6,737 nt of DNA, from NCBI GenBank assembly GCA_017629395.1, contig JAGBXH010000276.1:1-6737 (forward strand). Reading direction: 5' to 3'. Below are positions 1-6,386 of this stretch, one piece after another. Position 1 is the first letter of the stretch; the number at the start of each line of letters is the position of its first letter. The stretch is from Clostridia bacterium. Its GTDB lineage: Bacteria > Bacillota > Clostridia > Oscillospirales > CAG-272. Made by a program: the position numbers and the translations under genes. The notes beneath the pieces are model-generated. The model was given only the letters and a program-made list of their open reading frames with translations, did not search any database and was not told the DNA's origin.

Positions 1-504
1 CAGCACGCTGATGCTGCCGCGCGGTGCGGGGATCAGGCAAGCCGACTCCATCACACCCTCCATATTGATTCCCCCGTCGGTCTGATCGACGGGGTTTTGT
101 ATTGCGCTGATATCCATAGGCACGATGGGTGTCGCACCCGCAGGCACGACCGAATAATCGTAAGCGTAGGGGTCAAGCGGCGCGGGCTCTTGCTCGCTGC
201 CCTGTTCCGTGCTTTGCTCGGGCTGCTGCGCGTCACTATCCTGCGTCAGGGGCGGCAGCGCACCGTCAAGCTCCCCGCCCTGCTGTCCGCTGTCGGGGGC
301 GGGCGGCTTCATACTGCTCCACGGCACCAAAAGCACGGCAAGCGCGATCAGCACCGCCGCAACGATCGCTGCCGCAGCCACGGGCAGCCACTTGGGCAAT
401 CTGCGTGTGCGCGTGCTCAAGTGACCGATCACGCCCGCATCCTCCCACGCACGCACCTCGCGCCTTAAAAACTCCGTCATACCGCTCGCTTTATGCTCGT
501 CCAT
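1..504 (-). CDS. spoIIP: Probable stage II sporulation protein P (SpoIIP), N-terminal part, cut by left edge
   Basis: This is a 168-codon open frame without a stop, read leftward off the window. The product has a short cytoplasmic head (residues 1-37) ending in a basic stretch (RTRRLPK). One hydrophobic segment (about 38-61) follows, then a disordered Pro/Gln/Glu/Asp-rich linker (about 66-112) and the start of a folded region containing PIVPMDIS (126-133) and ending GSISVL. The topology is N-in with an exported C-terminal part. SpoIIP is a septal and engulfment peptidoglycan amidase/endopeptidase with exactly this plan; its catalytic domain opens with a strand leading into an HTH motif, which would start just past the edge. 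Position supports the call, because spoIIP follows gpr in Bacillus subtilis and many relatives. The start is fixed by AAGGAG at 518-513, 8 nt upstream of ATG. The catalytic residues are not visible, so the identity rests on topology, weak motif similarity and synteny. Confidence 0.75.
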   Translation of the reverse strand, partial: MDEHKASGMTEFLRREVRAWEDAGVIGHLSTRTRRLPKWLPVAAAAIVAAVLIALAVLLVPWSSMKPPAPDSGQQGGELDGALPPLTQDSDAQQPEQSTEQGSEQEPAPLDPYAYDYSVVPAGATPIVPMDISAIQNPVDQTDGGINMEGVMESACLIPAPRGSISVL

Positions 505-535
505 TTTCCATGCTCCTTTTCGTAGATGATGCTAC

Positions 536-564
536 AAGGTATGCAGGCGCAGACGAAAATATAC
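536..564 (-). promoter_or_regulatory. Sigma-E-like promoter in front of spoIIP
   Basis: On the minus strand GTATATT (564-558) is followed by a 14-nt spacer and CATACCTT (543-536). The published sigma-E consensus is roughly kmATATT, 14-15 nt, CATACAnT, so the -35 core ATATT is exact and the -10 differs at one defined position. Transcription would start near 529, leaving about 25 nt of leader that contains the AAGGAG ribosome binding site. The -35 element lies immediately after the gpr stop codon (568-566). In B. subtilis spoIIP is expressed in the mother cell under sigma-E from a promoter between gpr and spoIIP, so both sequence and position fit. Confidence 0.6.
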
Positions 565-565
565 C

Positions 566-1399
566 TCACGCCTCCACGGGTCCGAAGCACGACCCGATGG
601 CACGCGCCAGCAAAGTTCCGCAGCGCGCAACCGTCAAATCAATATCTGCAGGTGCGACCAAAAACCTCCCCACACGCAAAAGGTGCTGCTCCAATGCCTC
701 ACCCACACCGCAAATCCCCGCGCGATGCAGCACGTCACACAGCAGCGTGCCGCTGTCGATCACGGTGGGCACTCCGATCGAGAGCACGGGACAGCCCACG
801 CGCGCCTCATCGACAGGCACGCGGCGATTCCCCACACCGCTCCCCGGGCGCAGCCCTCGCTCGCAGATCTGTACAACTCTGCCAAGATGCGCGGGATTGC
901 CGGCAGCAAGCGCGTCCACCGCAATGACCAGCTCCGCTCCCACCTCCCTTGCCGCACCGCGCACAAGCTCGGCTGCCTCCACGCCCGTTTCCCCCAGAAC
1001 GCCCGGCACCACCATGCAAAGAGAGCCACGGCCGAAAAGCGAAAAGGCTGCAGGATCAAGAAGCTGCACGTGACGCGTGACCTGCAGCGCACGTGCGGTG
1101 CAAGGCCCCAAGCTGTCGGGCGTGATGCGCTCGTTTCCAAGGCAGGCAACCAGCACACACCCCGCCCTCGGTGCTATGCGCGCAGCCGCCTCTTCAAGCA
1201 GGGTTGCCACCGCCCGCACAGGGCTGCAGTCCCCCAAAATCGTCGCTTCGGGTGGCAAATACACGCAAGCATACTCCACCTCCTCGCCCCCCGCTCGCTC
1301 TCTGCTTTTGCTGACCGAGCAGCCGTGCAGAGTATATCTCTCTCCCTGCTCGCAGCCCTTTCGCTCGCAGGCAAGATCGGTCCTGATCCCGTTCCTCAT
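566..1399 (-). CDS. gpr: Germination protease GPR (spore protease, peptidase family A25)
   Basis: GPR is made as a zymogen in the forespore and, early in germination, starts degradation of the alpha/beta small acid-soluble proteins that coat spore DNA. The 277-residue product carries the family hallmarks in order: IRTDLA (5-10), near the propeptide cleavage region; CLGNERITPDSLGP (86-99); VPGVLGETGVE (131-141); VIAVDALAA (158-166); PGSGVGNRR (185-193); and IGVPTVID (208-215). D95 and D162 align with the two aspartates proposed as catalytic in Bacillus GPR. It is much shorter than the roughly 370-residue Bacillus enzymes: the propeptide would be only about 8 residues and the C-terminal extension is missing, so the protein ends about 60 residues after PTVID. 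It is unusually rich in cysteine (15 residues). GGAGG lies 4 nt before the ATG. It leads a two-gene sporulation cluster with the probable spoIIP. Forespore (sigma-F/sigma-G) expression is expected, but I could not single out a convincing promoter in the AT-rich upstream region. Confidence 0.95.
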   Translation of the reverse strand: MRNGIRTDLACERKGCEQGERYTLHGCSVSKSRERAGGEEVEYACVYLPPEATILGDCSPVRAVATLLEEAAARIAPRAGCVLVACLGNERITPDSLGPCTARALQVTRHVQLLDPAAFSLFGRGSLCMVVPGVLGETGVEAAELVRGAAREVGAELVIAVDALAAGNPAHLGRVVQICERGLRPGSGVGNRRVPVDEARVGCPVLSIGVPTVIDSGTLLCDVLHRAGICGVGEALEQHLLRVGRFLVAPADIDLTVARCGTLLARAIGSCFGPVEA

Positions 1400-1451
1400 A
1401 AACCCTCCGAAAATAAAATTATAAATTATATATTAAATTTTAATTTTTCTC
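1400..1451. other. AT-rich intergenic segment upstream of gpr
   Basis: This strongly AT-rich stretch lies between the gpr start and the rightward promoter. It contains the gpr ribosome binding site (minus strand, GGAGG, 1407-1403) and an ATTTATAAT box (minus strand, 1426-1418). It should hold the gpr promoter, but no clear sigma-F or sigma-G pair of boxes stands out. Confidence 0.5.
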
Positions 1452-1480
1452 TTGCATTTTTTCGAAAAATCGTTTATACT
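1452..1480 (+). promoter_or_regulatory. Sigma-A-type promoter for the substrate-binding lipoprotein gene
   Basis: TTGCAT (1452-1457), a spacer of exactly 17 nt, and TATACT (1475-1480) form a plausible housekeeping promoter. The -10 matches the consensus at five of six positions; the -35 keeps only the TTG core well. The start would be near 1487, giving a leader of about 194 nt. The stretch between 1487 and 1680 is GC-rich and offers no better -35/-10 pair. Confidence 0.55.
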
Positions 1481-1486
1481 ATATGT

Positions 1487-1680
1487 AAATATGCGAGCAT
1501 GAGGGCTTGCTTTTCGGTGTGTGCGCGAGGGTTCTGTGCATTATGTACAGTATCATCCGCTCGGTTTTGTGCATGTGTACAATTCCGCGCCGCGCGCCGC
1601 TCGTCACGCTCTCAAATTGCACGACGGTTGTCCGCAAGGGCTGCCGCGATTTTCAAATGCACGAGGAGGAAATCTCAATC
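1487..1680 (+). promoter_or_regulatory. Long structured 5' leader of the lipoprotein gene, function unknown
   Basis: This is the predicted untranslated leader between the promoter and the lipoprotein start codon. Four short hairpins can be drawn by eye: 1493-1510 (6 bp, one G-U pair, 6-nt loop); 1534-1550 (7 bp, one G-U pair, 3-nt loop); 1567-1582 (near copy of the second); and 1625-1646 (9 positions with one mismatch and two G-U pairs, closed by a GCAA loop). The last is followed by CGATTTT, too short a T-run for a good terminator. The ribosome binding site AGGAGG is at 1664-1669. I recognise no known riboswitch or T-box motif. Pairing is by inspection only. Confidence 0.35.
1534..1582 (+). 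repeat. Two tandem imperfect dyads, TGTGCA/TGTACA
   Basis: Dyad one (1534-1550) reads C-TGTGCA-TTA-TGTACA-G and dyad two (1567-1582) reads T-TGTGCA-TG-TGTACA-A. Both use the same half-sites, both carry the same deviation from perfect symmetry (G opposite T), and their outer bases are also complementary. Their centres are about 32-33 bp apart, close to three helical turns. They could be a pair of operators, or paired hairpins in the leader RNA. Confidence 0.5.
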
Positions 1681-3912
1681 ATGACTAAACGCATCCTTGC
1701 ATCCGTTCTCTGTCTTTGCCTGTTGGTCGGCTCTCTCGTTTGTCTGAGCGCATGTGGCGACAAGGACAAAAAGACAGAAGACAAAGGTCAGTATCTGACT
1801 ATGTATCTTGCAGACCAGGTATACGACCTTGATCCCGCTACCTCATTCTACAACGACGCTACCACCAGCATCGTCAACCTCTTGTTCGAGACTCTGTTCA
1901 AGGTCAACGATCAGGGCAAGGTCAAGAAGTCGCTGGTTGAAAAGTACGTCATCAAAGAGGACGCCGCAGCCAACGAATACAGAATGGACATCTACCTCAA
2001 CGAGACCTGCTGGTCCGACGGTACTTATGTTTCCGCAAACGACGTAGTTTATGCATGGAAGCGCGTTCTGGACGTTGAAAGCTCTTACGACGCAGCTGCT
2101 CTGCTCTATGACATCAAGAACGCTCGTTCCGTTAAGGAAGGCGATATGTCTATCGACGACCTTTGCATCTACGCAGAGGGTGAGCGTATGGTCTCCGTTG
2201 AGTTTGAGGGTCCCATCAACTACGATCAGTTCATTCTTAACCTCTCCAGCGTTGCTCTCGCTCCTTTGCGTGAGGACATCACCGCTAAGCCCGACTGGGC
2301 AAAGAAGCCCGCTACCATCGTGTGCAGCGGCCCCTTCAAGCTGGGTAGAGTAGAATTTGTAGAAAACAGCAACAAGTTCTTTGACGGCAACTACGAGTAC
2401 ACCGAAACCGGTAGTGAGGAAGTCACCGTTGGTAAGGACTTCAAGGAAGCTTTGGTTAAGTTCCTGGTTCTGGAGCGCAACGCATACTACTACCGCAACG
2501 CCGAGAAGGAAGAAAAGCTGGACAAGTTTGTTACTCCTTATAGAATTATTGTAGATTTCTCCATGACCGATGAGCAGGTAGCAGCCGCTTATGAGTCCGG
2601 CGCGATTCTGTACATCGATAATATCCCCTACTCCTGGATCGGTAACGAAGAGTACCTTGACCTGCTCAAGGACGTTGATACTACCGATGCAATGTCCAAC
2701 CACACCTACTTCTTCAACCAGAACGCGCTGATCGACAACGGCGGCGAGGGTGAATACCTTTTCGCGAACAAGACCGTTCGTCAGGTGCTGTCCAAGGCGA
2801 TCGACCGTCAGGCGATCGTGGATGCGATCTGGTATGCAGAGGTTGCTACCGGTATCGTTCCCAACGGTGTATTCAACACCAACTCCGCAAAGGAAACCTT
2901 CCGCGAGGCTGCAGGCTCTGCTTACGAGACTCTGACCACCGTGGACGTTGATACGCTCAAGAGCGAGCTGAAGAGCGCAGGCATTACCGCAAAGAACTAC
3001 TCCTTCTCCATCACGGTAGCTGCTTACGACGAGGTACACGTTGCAATTGCCGAGATGGTTGCAGAGCAGTGGGAGGCTCTTGGCTTTGACGTTAAGGTCA
3101 ACAAGAGAGGTACCATTCTGAATAACGACTACTACAAGTGGACCGACTCCGTTCCCAACGACATCTGTGACGACCTGTATATGGAAGACCTTGTTGCGGG
3201 CGACTATGAGGTTATGGCAATGGATATGGGTGCTCTGACCATGGACGCATTCGCTACCCTTGCTCCCTTCGCAAAGGCATTCTCCGGTCAGGGTATGGAC
3301 ATGTCCGACTCTGAAAACTATATGCTCTCCGCTCACATCACCGGCTTTGACAACAAGGAATACAACGACCTGATGGAGGCAGTTTACTTCCTGCAGTATT
3401 ACAACGATTTCCACAAGTTCTTCTACAACACCGCATACGGCACCGACTACTTTGATTCCAAGGAATCTGCCGATGCAGTTTACACGAAGATCGGTGAGAT
3501 CTACGGAAAGTACGGCATCACCCCCAACGCAAAGACCTACCTTGAGGATCGCGCAACCCTTCTGCACGCTGCTGAGGAAATCCTGATGGACGAGGTTCCC
3601 GTAACCCCCATCGTTGCAAACCAGCACGCTTCCCTGTCCGCTAACAATATCAAGAAGGTCAAGGACACCTACACCAACCCCATCGTGCTGACCAAGGCAT
3701 CCGTTTCCGGCTACAAGTCCTTCCTCGAAAACGTTGAGGATTTCCTGGAGGCCAACTTCCAGGCATACTGCGAGGACAGACAGTCCTACATTTACAACAA
3801 GTTCAAGTCCAACGATAAGGTCTACTCCGCAGGTGAGTTCTCTTACGAAGGATTTAAGGGTGAGTCCTCTCACTACAGCTTCTTGTTCGAAGACGAGAAC
3901 AGCAAGAAGTAA
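1681..3912 (+). CDS. OppA-type (SBP_bac_5) peptide/solute-binding lipoprotein of an ABC importer
   Basis: This is an extracellular solute receptor tethered to the membrane. Residues 1-25 form a lipoprotein signal peptide: MTKR, a hydrophobic core, and the lipobox LSAC with lipidated C25, followed by a charged linker (GDKDKKTEDK). The mature part starts like family SBP_bac_5: LTMYLADQVYDLDPA, then WSDG (111-114) and DVVYAWKRVLD (121-131), a strong OppA/DppA signature. Near the C-terminus AAEEILMDEVPVTPIV (630-645) matches the conserved Ae.iL..d.PviPl element. At 743 residues it exceeds the usual 500-600: extra sequence lies before the ILMDE element (about 580-625) and a tail of about 90 residues follows it. 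The start at 1681 is chosen because it gives the signal peptide and has AGGAGG upstream (1664-1669, 11-nt spacer); the frame stays open back to 1507 but that part is not signal-like. No permease or ATPase gene is adjacent and a terminator follows, so it is a solo receptor. The ligand cannot be told; oligopeptides are the family default. Confidence 0.88.
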   Translation: MTKRILASVLCLCLLVGSLVCLSACGDKDKKTEDKGQYLTMYLADQVYDLDPATSFYNDATTSIVNLLFETLFKVNDQGKVKKSLVEKYVIKEDAAANEYRMDIYLNETCWSDGTYVSANDVVYAWKRVLDVESSYDAAALLYDIKNARSVKEGDMSIDDLCIYAEGERMVSVEFEGPINYDQFILNLSSVALAPLREDITAKPDWAKKPATIVCSGPFKLGRVEFVENSNKFFDGNYEYTETGSEEVTVGKDFKEALVKFLVLERNAYYYRNAEKEEKLDKFVTPYRIIVDFSMTDEQVAAAYESGAILYIDNIPYSWIGNEEYLDLLKDVDTTDAMSNHTYFFNQNALIDNGGEGEYLFANKTVRQVLSKAIDRQAIVDAIWYAEVATGIVPNGVFNTNSAKETFREAAGSAYETLTTVDVDTLKSELKSAGITAKNYSFSITVAAYDEVHVAIAEMVAEQWEALGFDVKVNKRGTILNNDYYKWTDSVPNDICDDLYMEDLVAGDYEVMAMDMGALTMDAFATLAPFAKAFSGQGMDMSDSENYMLSAHITGFDNKEYNDLMEAVYFLQYYNDFHKFFYNTAYGTDYFDSKESADAVYTKIGEIYGKYGITPNAKTYLEDRATLLHAAEEILMDEVPVTPIVANQHASLSANNIKKVKDTYTNPIVLTKASVSGYKSFLENVEDFLEANFQAYCEDRQSYIYNKFKSNDKVYSAGEFSYEGFKGESSHYSFLFEDENSKK

Positions 3913-3925
3913 TCAGTAAAATTTT

Positions 3926-3957
3926 TGCGCCGCGATGCAAATCGCGGCGCATTTTTT
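3926..3957 (+). terminator. Intrinsic terminator after the lipoprotein gene
   Basis: A perfect 11-bp GC-rich stem (TGCGCCGCGAT, 3926-3936, with ATCGCGGCGCA, 3941-3951) is closed by a GCAA tetraloop of the stable GNRA type and followed by six T residues (3952-3957). It begins 14 nt after the TAA stop. It separates the lipoprotein transcript from the downstream operon, which has its own promoter. Confidence 0.95.
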
Positions 3958-3969
3958 CGCGCTAAAGTA

Positions 3970-3998
3970 TAGACAAACCGAATAAAACGTGATATAAT
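3970..3998 (+). promoter_or_regulatory. Near-consensus sigma-A promoter of the MBL-gltX-glnS operon
   Basis: TAGACA (3970-3975; five of six -35 positions), a 17-nt spacer and a perfect TATAAT (3993-3998) sit just past the terminator. Transcription should start near 4005, giving a leader of about 25 nt before the MBL hydrolase start. The strong match suggests constitutive housekeeping expression. Confidence 0.85.
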
Positions 3999-4029
3999 AA
4001 TATGAATATTTGTGTAAATCGGAGGAAAC

Positions 4030-4647
4030 ATGAAGATCATCAATCTTTTCCCCGGCTCGTATAATTCCAACTGCTATATTTTGGTGCACGGTGGAGAAGC
4101 CGTGGTCATTGATCCCAGTGCCTCTGCCAAGAGCATCCTTTCGCGCGTGGAGCAAGAGGGCGCAGCCTTAAAGGGCATCTTACTGACGCACGGGCATTTT
4201 GATCACATCGTTTCCATTGATACCCTGCGCCGCGCCTGCCAAGTACCGCTCATGATCCACAAGGAGGATTCGGAAATGCTGGAGGATGGCGTCAAGAATG
4301 CCTTTTCCCTGTTCTTTGGGCAGGATATTTCCTACAAGCCTGCAGAGCGTCTTTTGGAAAACGGCGACAAGATCTCCTTAGGCGGCATGGATATCGAGGT
4401 GGTACACCTGCCCGGTCATTCCAAGGGCTCGGTTTGCTACTATATCCCGGGTGAACGCACCATGTTCACGGGTGATTTACTGTTTGCCCAAGGCTACGGA
4501 CGCGCCGATCTGCACGGTGGTAACGCCTTTACCCTGCGCACCTCGCTGTGTGCTCTGCGGCAGTATCCCGGCAACATCACCATTTATCCCGGTCACGGTG
4601 AAGCCGCCCTGCTCGGCAACGCGCTGGACGTTGCATTTTATTTGTAA
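4030..4647 (+). CDS. MBL-fold metallo-hydrolase, glyoxalase II-like
   Basis: The 205-residue protein is a single metallo-beta-lactamase fold with a complete two-metal site: T-H-G-H-F-D-H (H54, H56, D58, H59), H130 in PGHSKGS, D149 in FTGDLLF and H189 in PGHGE. The N-terminal strands (NCYILVHGGEAVVIDPS) and the GR..L.GG loop (157-164) are typical of the hydroxyacylglutathione hydrolase-like branch (YcbL type). It lacks the C-terminal glutathione-binding helical domain of true glyoxalase II, so it is probably a cytoplasmic thioester or ester hydrolase of unknown substrate. No signal peptide is visible. GGAGG at 4021-4025 lies 4 nt before the ATG. It is first in a probable operon with two aminoacyl-tRNA synthetase genes, starting 31 nt before gltX. 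Clostridial genomes often keep such a gene near synthetase genes, but no functional link follows from that. The family call is firm and the substrate is not. Confidence 0.9.
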   Translation: MKIINLFPGSYNSNCYILVHGGEAVVIDPSASAKSILSRVEQEGAALKGILLTHGHFDHIVSIDTLRRACQVPLMIHKEDSEMLEDGVKNAFSLFFGQDISYKPAERLLENGDKISLGGMDIEVVHLPGHSKGSVCYYIPGERTMFTGDLLFAQGYGRADLHGGNAFTLRTSLCALRQYPGNITIYPGHGEAALLGNALDVAFYL

Positions 4648-4678
4648 AATCTATTTATAATATATTGAGGAAACTAAC

Positions 4679-6364
4679 ATGGATCATCAGCTTTTAGCAG
4701 ATCTGCTCTTTCCGCAGATCACCAAATCTCCCGCCGACATAGAGGCGGCATACCCTGCACGCAACCTGCCCGAGGGTGCTAAGGTCACCCGTTTTGCGCC
4801 CAGCCCCACAGGCTTTGTGCATTTCGGTGGCTTGTTCCCCACCACCGTCGGCGAGCGTCTTGCTCACCAAAGCGGCGGCGTATTCTTCCTGCGTATTGAG
4901 GATACCGACGCAAAGCGCGAGGTGCCCGGTGCTGCAGAGGGTCTGATCAAGACCTTGGCGCATTACGGCATTCACTTTGACGAGGGTGCGATCCTTGACG
5001 AGACCGGCAAGGTCAGCGACCAGGGCGCATACGGCCCTTACAAACAGAGCGCACGTGCAGAGATCTACCAGACCTATGCAAAGGATCTTGTCAGCCGCGG
5101 ACTCGCCTATCCCTGCTTCACCACCGAGGAGGAGCTGGAGGCTTTGCAGGCAGTGAACAAGAAGGAAGAGATCAAGAACACCGACTGGCAGGCGCAGGCA
5201 GAAGAGCGTCGCGCAGAAATGCTCAAGGCTCGTGCCATTACCATGGACGAGGTCAAGGCAAACCTTGACGCGGGCAATCCCTTCGTGCTGCGTATTCTTG
5301 CAGACGGCGATCCCGCTAAGAAGACGCCCTTTACCGACCTTGTCAGAGGTAAGCTGGACATTCCCGAAAACGACGAGGATTTCGTGCTTCTCAAGTCCGA
5401 CGGCATTCCCACCTACCACTTTGCACACGCTGTGGACGATCACCTGATGGGCACGACGCACGTCATTCGCGGTGAGGAATGGCTGCCCAGCCTTGCAAAG
5501 CACATTCAGCTGTTCCGTTACCTGGGCTTTAAGCTGCCCAAGTACATGCACATCTCGCAGATCATGCGCCTTGATGAAAACGGCAACAAGAAAAAGCTTT
5601 CCAAGCGCGACATGGGCGCAAACATGGACGATTACGCCGCAATGGGCTACGCGCCCGAGTGCGTTTGCGAGTACGTCATGACCCTGCTTAACTCCAACTA
5701 CGAGGAATGGCACGCGCAGAACCCCGAAAAGCCCTACACCGAGTTCCCCTTCAACATCAAGAAGATGAGCGCTTCGGGCTGTCTGTTCGATTTCAATAAG
5801 CTTAATGACGTTTCCAAGAACGTCATCTCGCGCATGAGCGCACAAAAGGTCACGCTGGCTGTAACCGAGTGGGCAAAGACCTACGATCCCGAGTTTGGCG
5901 CGCTGCTGGCAAGCGATCCCGTATACGCCATCAACATTTTCGCAATTGGTCGCGGCGGCAAAAAGCCCCGTAAGGACCTTGCTGTCTGGAAGGATGCACG
6001 CCCCTACATGGGATTTTTCTACGACGAGCTGTTCCTGCTTACCGAGCAGTACCCCGAGCAGTTTGACAGAGCCGACATTAAGGCTGTGCTTGAAGGCTTT
6101 ATCAAGACCTTTGACATTTCCGACGACATGAACACTTGGTTTGAAAAGATCAAGGAGATCGGTACCGGACTTGGCTATACCGCAGATATGAAGGCATACA
6201 AGGCTGATCCCACCGCATTCAAGGGCAGCGTAGCGGACGTTTCCATGTTCCTGCGCCTTGCCGTAACCGGTAAGACCAACGCGCCCGATCTGTGGACTGT
6301 GATGCAGATCCTTGGCTACGACCGTACGGTCGCACGCCTGAACGCAATGCTCGAAACCCTTTAA
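4679..6364 (+). CDS. gltX: Glutamyl-tRNA synthetase (glutamate--tRNA ligase)
   Basis: This class Ic aminoacyl-tRNA synthetase attaches glutamate to tRNA-Glu (and, in organisms with the amidotransferase route, also to tRNA-Gln). The HIGH-type signature is RFAPSPTGFVHFGG (38-51) and the KMSKS-type loop is KLSKR (306-310). FLRIEDTD, the AYGPYKQSAR segment (equivalent to the usual GPYxQSxR) and VIRGEEWLPS complete the catalytic core. The 561 residues exceed the usual 465-500. A 37-residue extension (MDHQLLADLLFP...) precedes the first catalytic strand, and there is extra sequence after the KLSKR loop; I associate both with a clostridial GltX subtype. The start has GAGG at 4667-4670 with an 8-nt spacer, and no better start lies downstream because the extension looks conserved. 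It sits 31 nt after the MBL gene and 22 nt before glnS, so it is probably read from the promoter at 3970. Whether it discriminates tRNA-Glu from tRNA-Gln cannot be judged by eye. Confidence 0.95.
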   Translation: MDHQLLADLLFPQITKSPADIEAAYPARNLPEGAKVTRFAPSPTGFVHFGGLFPTTVGERLAHQSGGVFFLRIEDTDAKREVPGAAEGLIKTLAHYGIHFDEGAILDETGKVSDQGAYGPYKQSARAEIYQTYAKDLVSRGLAYPCFTTEEELEALQAVNKKEEIKNTDWQAQAEERRAEMLKARAITMDEVKANLDAGNPFVLRILADGDPAKKTPFTDLVRGKLDIPENDEDFVLLKSDGIPTYHFAHAVDDHLMGTTHVIRGEEWLPSLAKHIQLFRYLGFKLPKYMHISQIMRLDENGNKKKLSKRDMGANMDDYAAMGYAPECVCEYVMTLLNSNYEEWHAQNPEKPYTEFPFNIKKMSASGCLFDFNKLNDVSKNVISRMSAQKVTLAVTEWAKTYDPEFGALLASDPVYAINIFAIGRGGKKPRKDLAVWKDARPYMGFFYDELFLLTEQYPEQFDRADIKAVLEGFIKTFDISDDMNTWFEKIKEIGTGLGYTADMKAYKADPTAFKGSVADVSMFLRLAVTGKTNAPDLWTVMQILGYDRTVARLNAMLETL

Positions 6365-6386
6365 TTTATAATAAGAGGATAAAATC

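Noticed and set aside
1400..1500. Sigma-F or sigma-G promoter for gpr on the minus strand
   Set aside because: A GTATA at 1479-1475 and a CATATAG near 1486-1480 were tried as boxes, but no partner box falls at the right spacing. The region is AT-rich enough to give spurious half-matches.
1507..1680. N-terminal extension of the lipoprotein to 1507 (or an ATG at 1657)
   Set aside because: Starting at 1681 gives a complete lipoprotein signal peptide with lipobox and uses the AGGAGG at 1664-1669. An extension would bury the signal peptide, and a start at 1657 would place the ribosome binding site inside the coding region.
129..1684. Long rightward open frames (129-1073, 683-1684, and others) over gpr and spoIIP
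   Set aside because: They lie opposite a clearly conserved GPR and a well-formed membrane protein. Their translations are Arg/Ser/Pro/His-rich with no motif, as expected from the reverse strand of GC-rich genes, and they have no suitable ribosome binding sites.
1843..3873. 676-codon leftward open frame antisense to the lipoprotein gene
   Set aside because: It is fully contained in the real gene. The openness follows from the near absence of TTA, CTA and TCA codons in the relevant register of a strongly biased gene. The Val/Leu/Gly-rich translation has no recognisable domain, and no ribosome binding site or promoter is apparent.
3921..3957. Terminator at 3926-3957 acting in both directions
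   Set aside because: On the reverse strand the stem is followed by A residues before any T-run, so it is not a convincing terminator there, and no leftward gene needs one at this place.
4631..4661. Possible internal promoter before gltX (TTGCAT, 19-nt spacer, TATAAT at 4656-4661)
   Set aside because: The spacer is too long, and the start would fall inside the ribosome binding site, leaving no usable leader. Read-through from the strong promoter at 3970 is enough.
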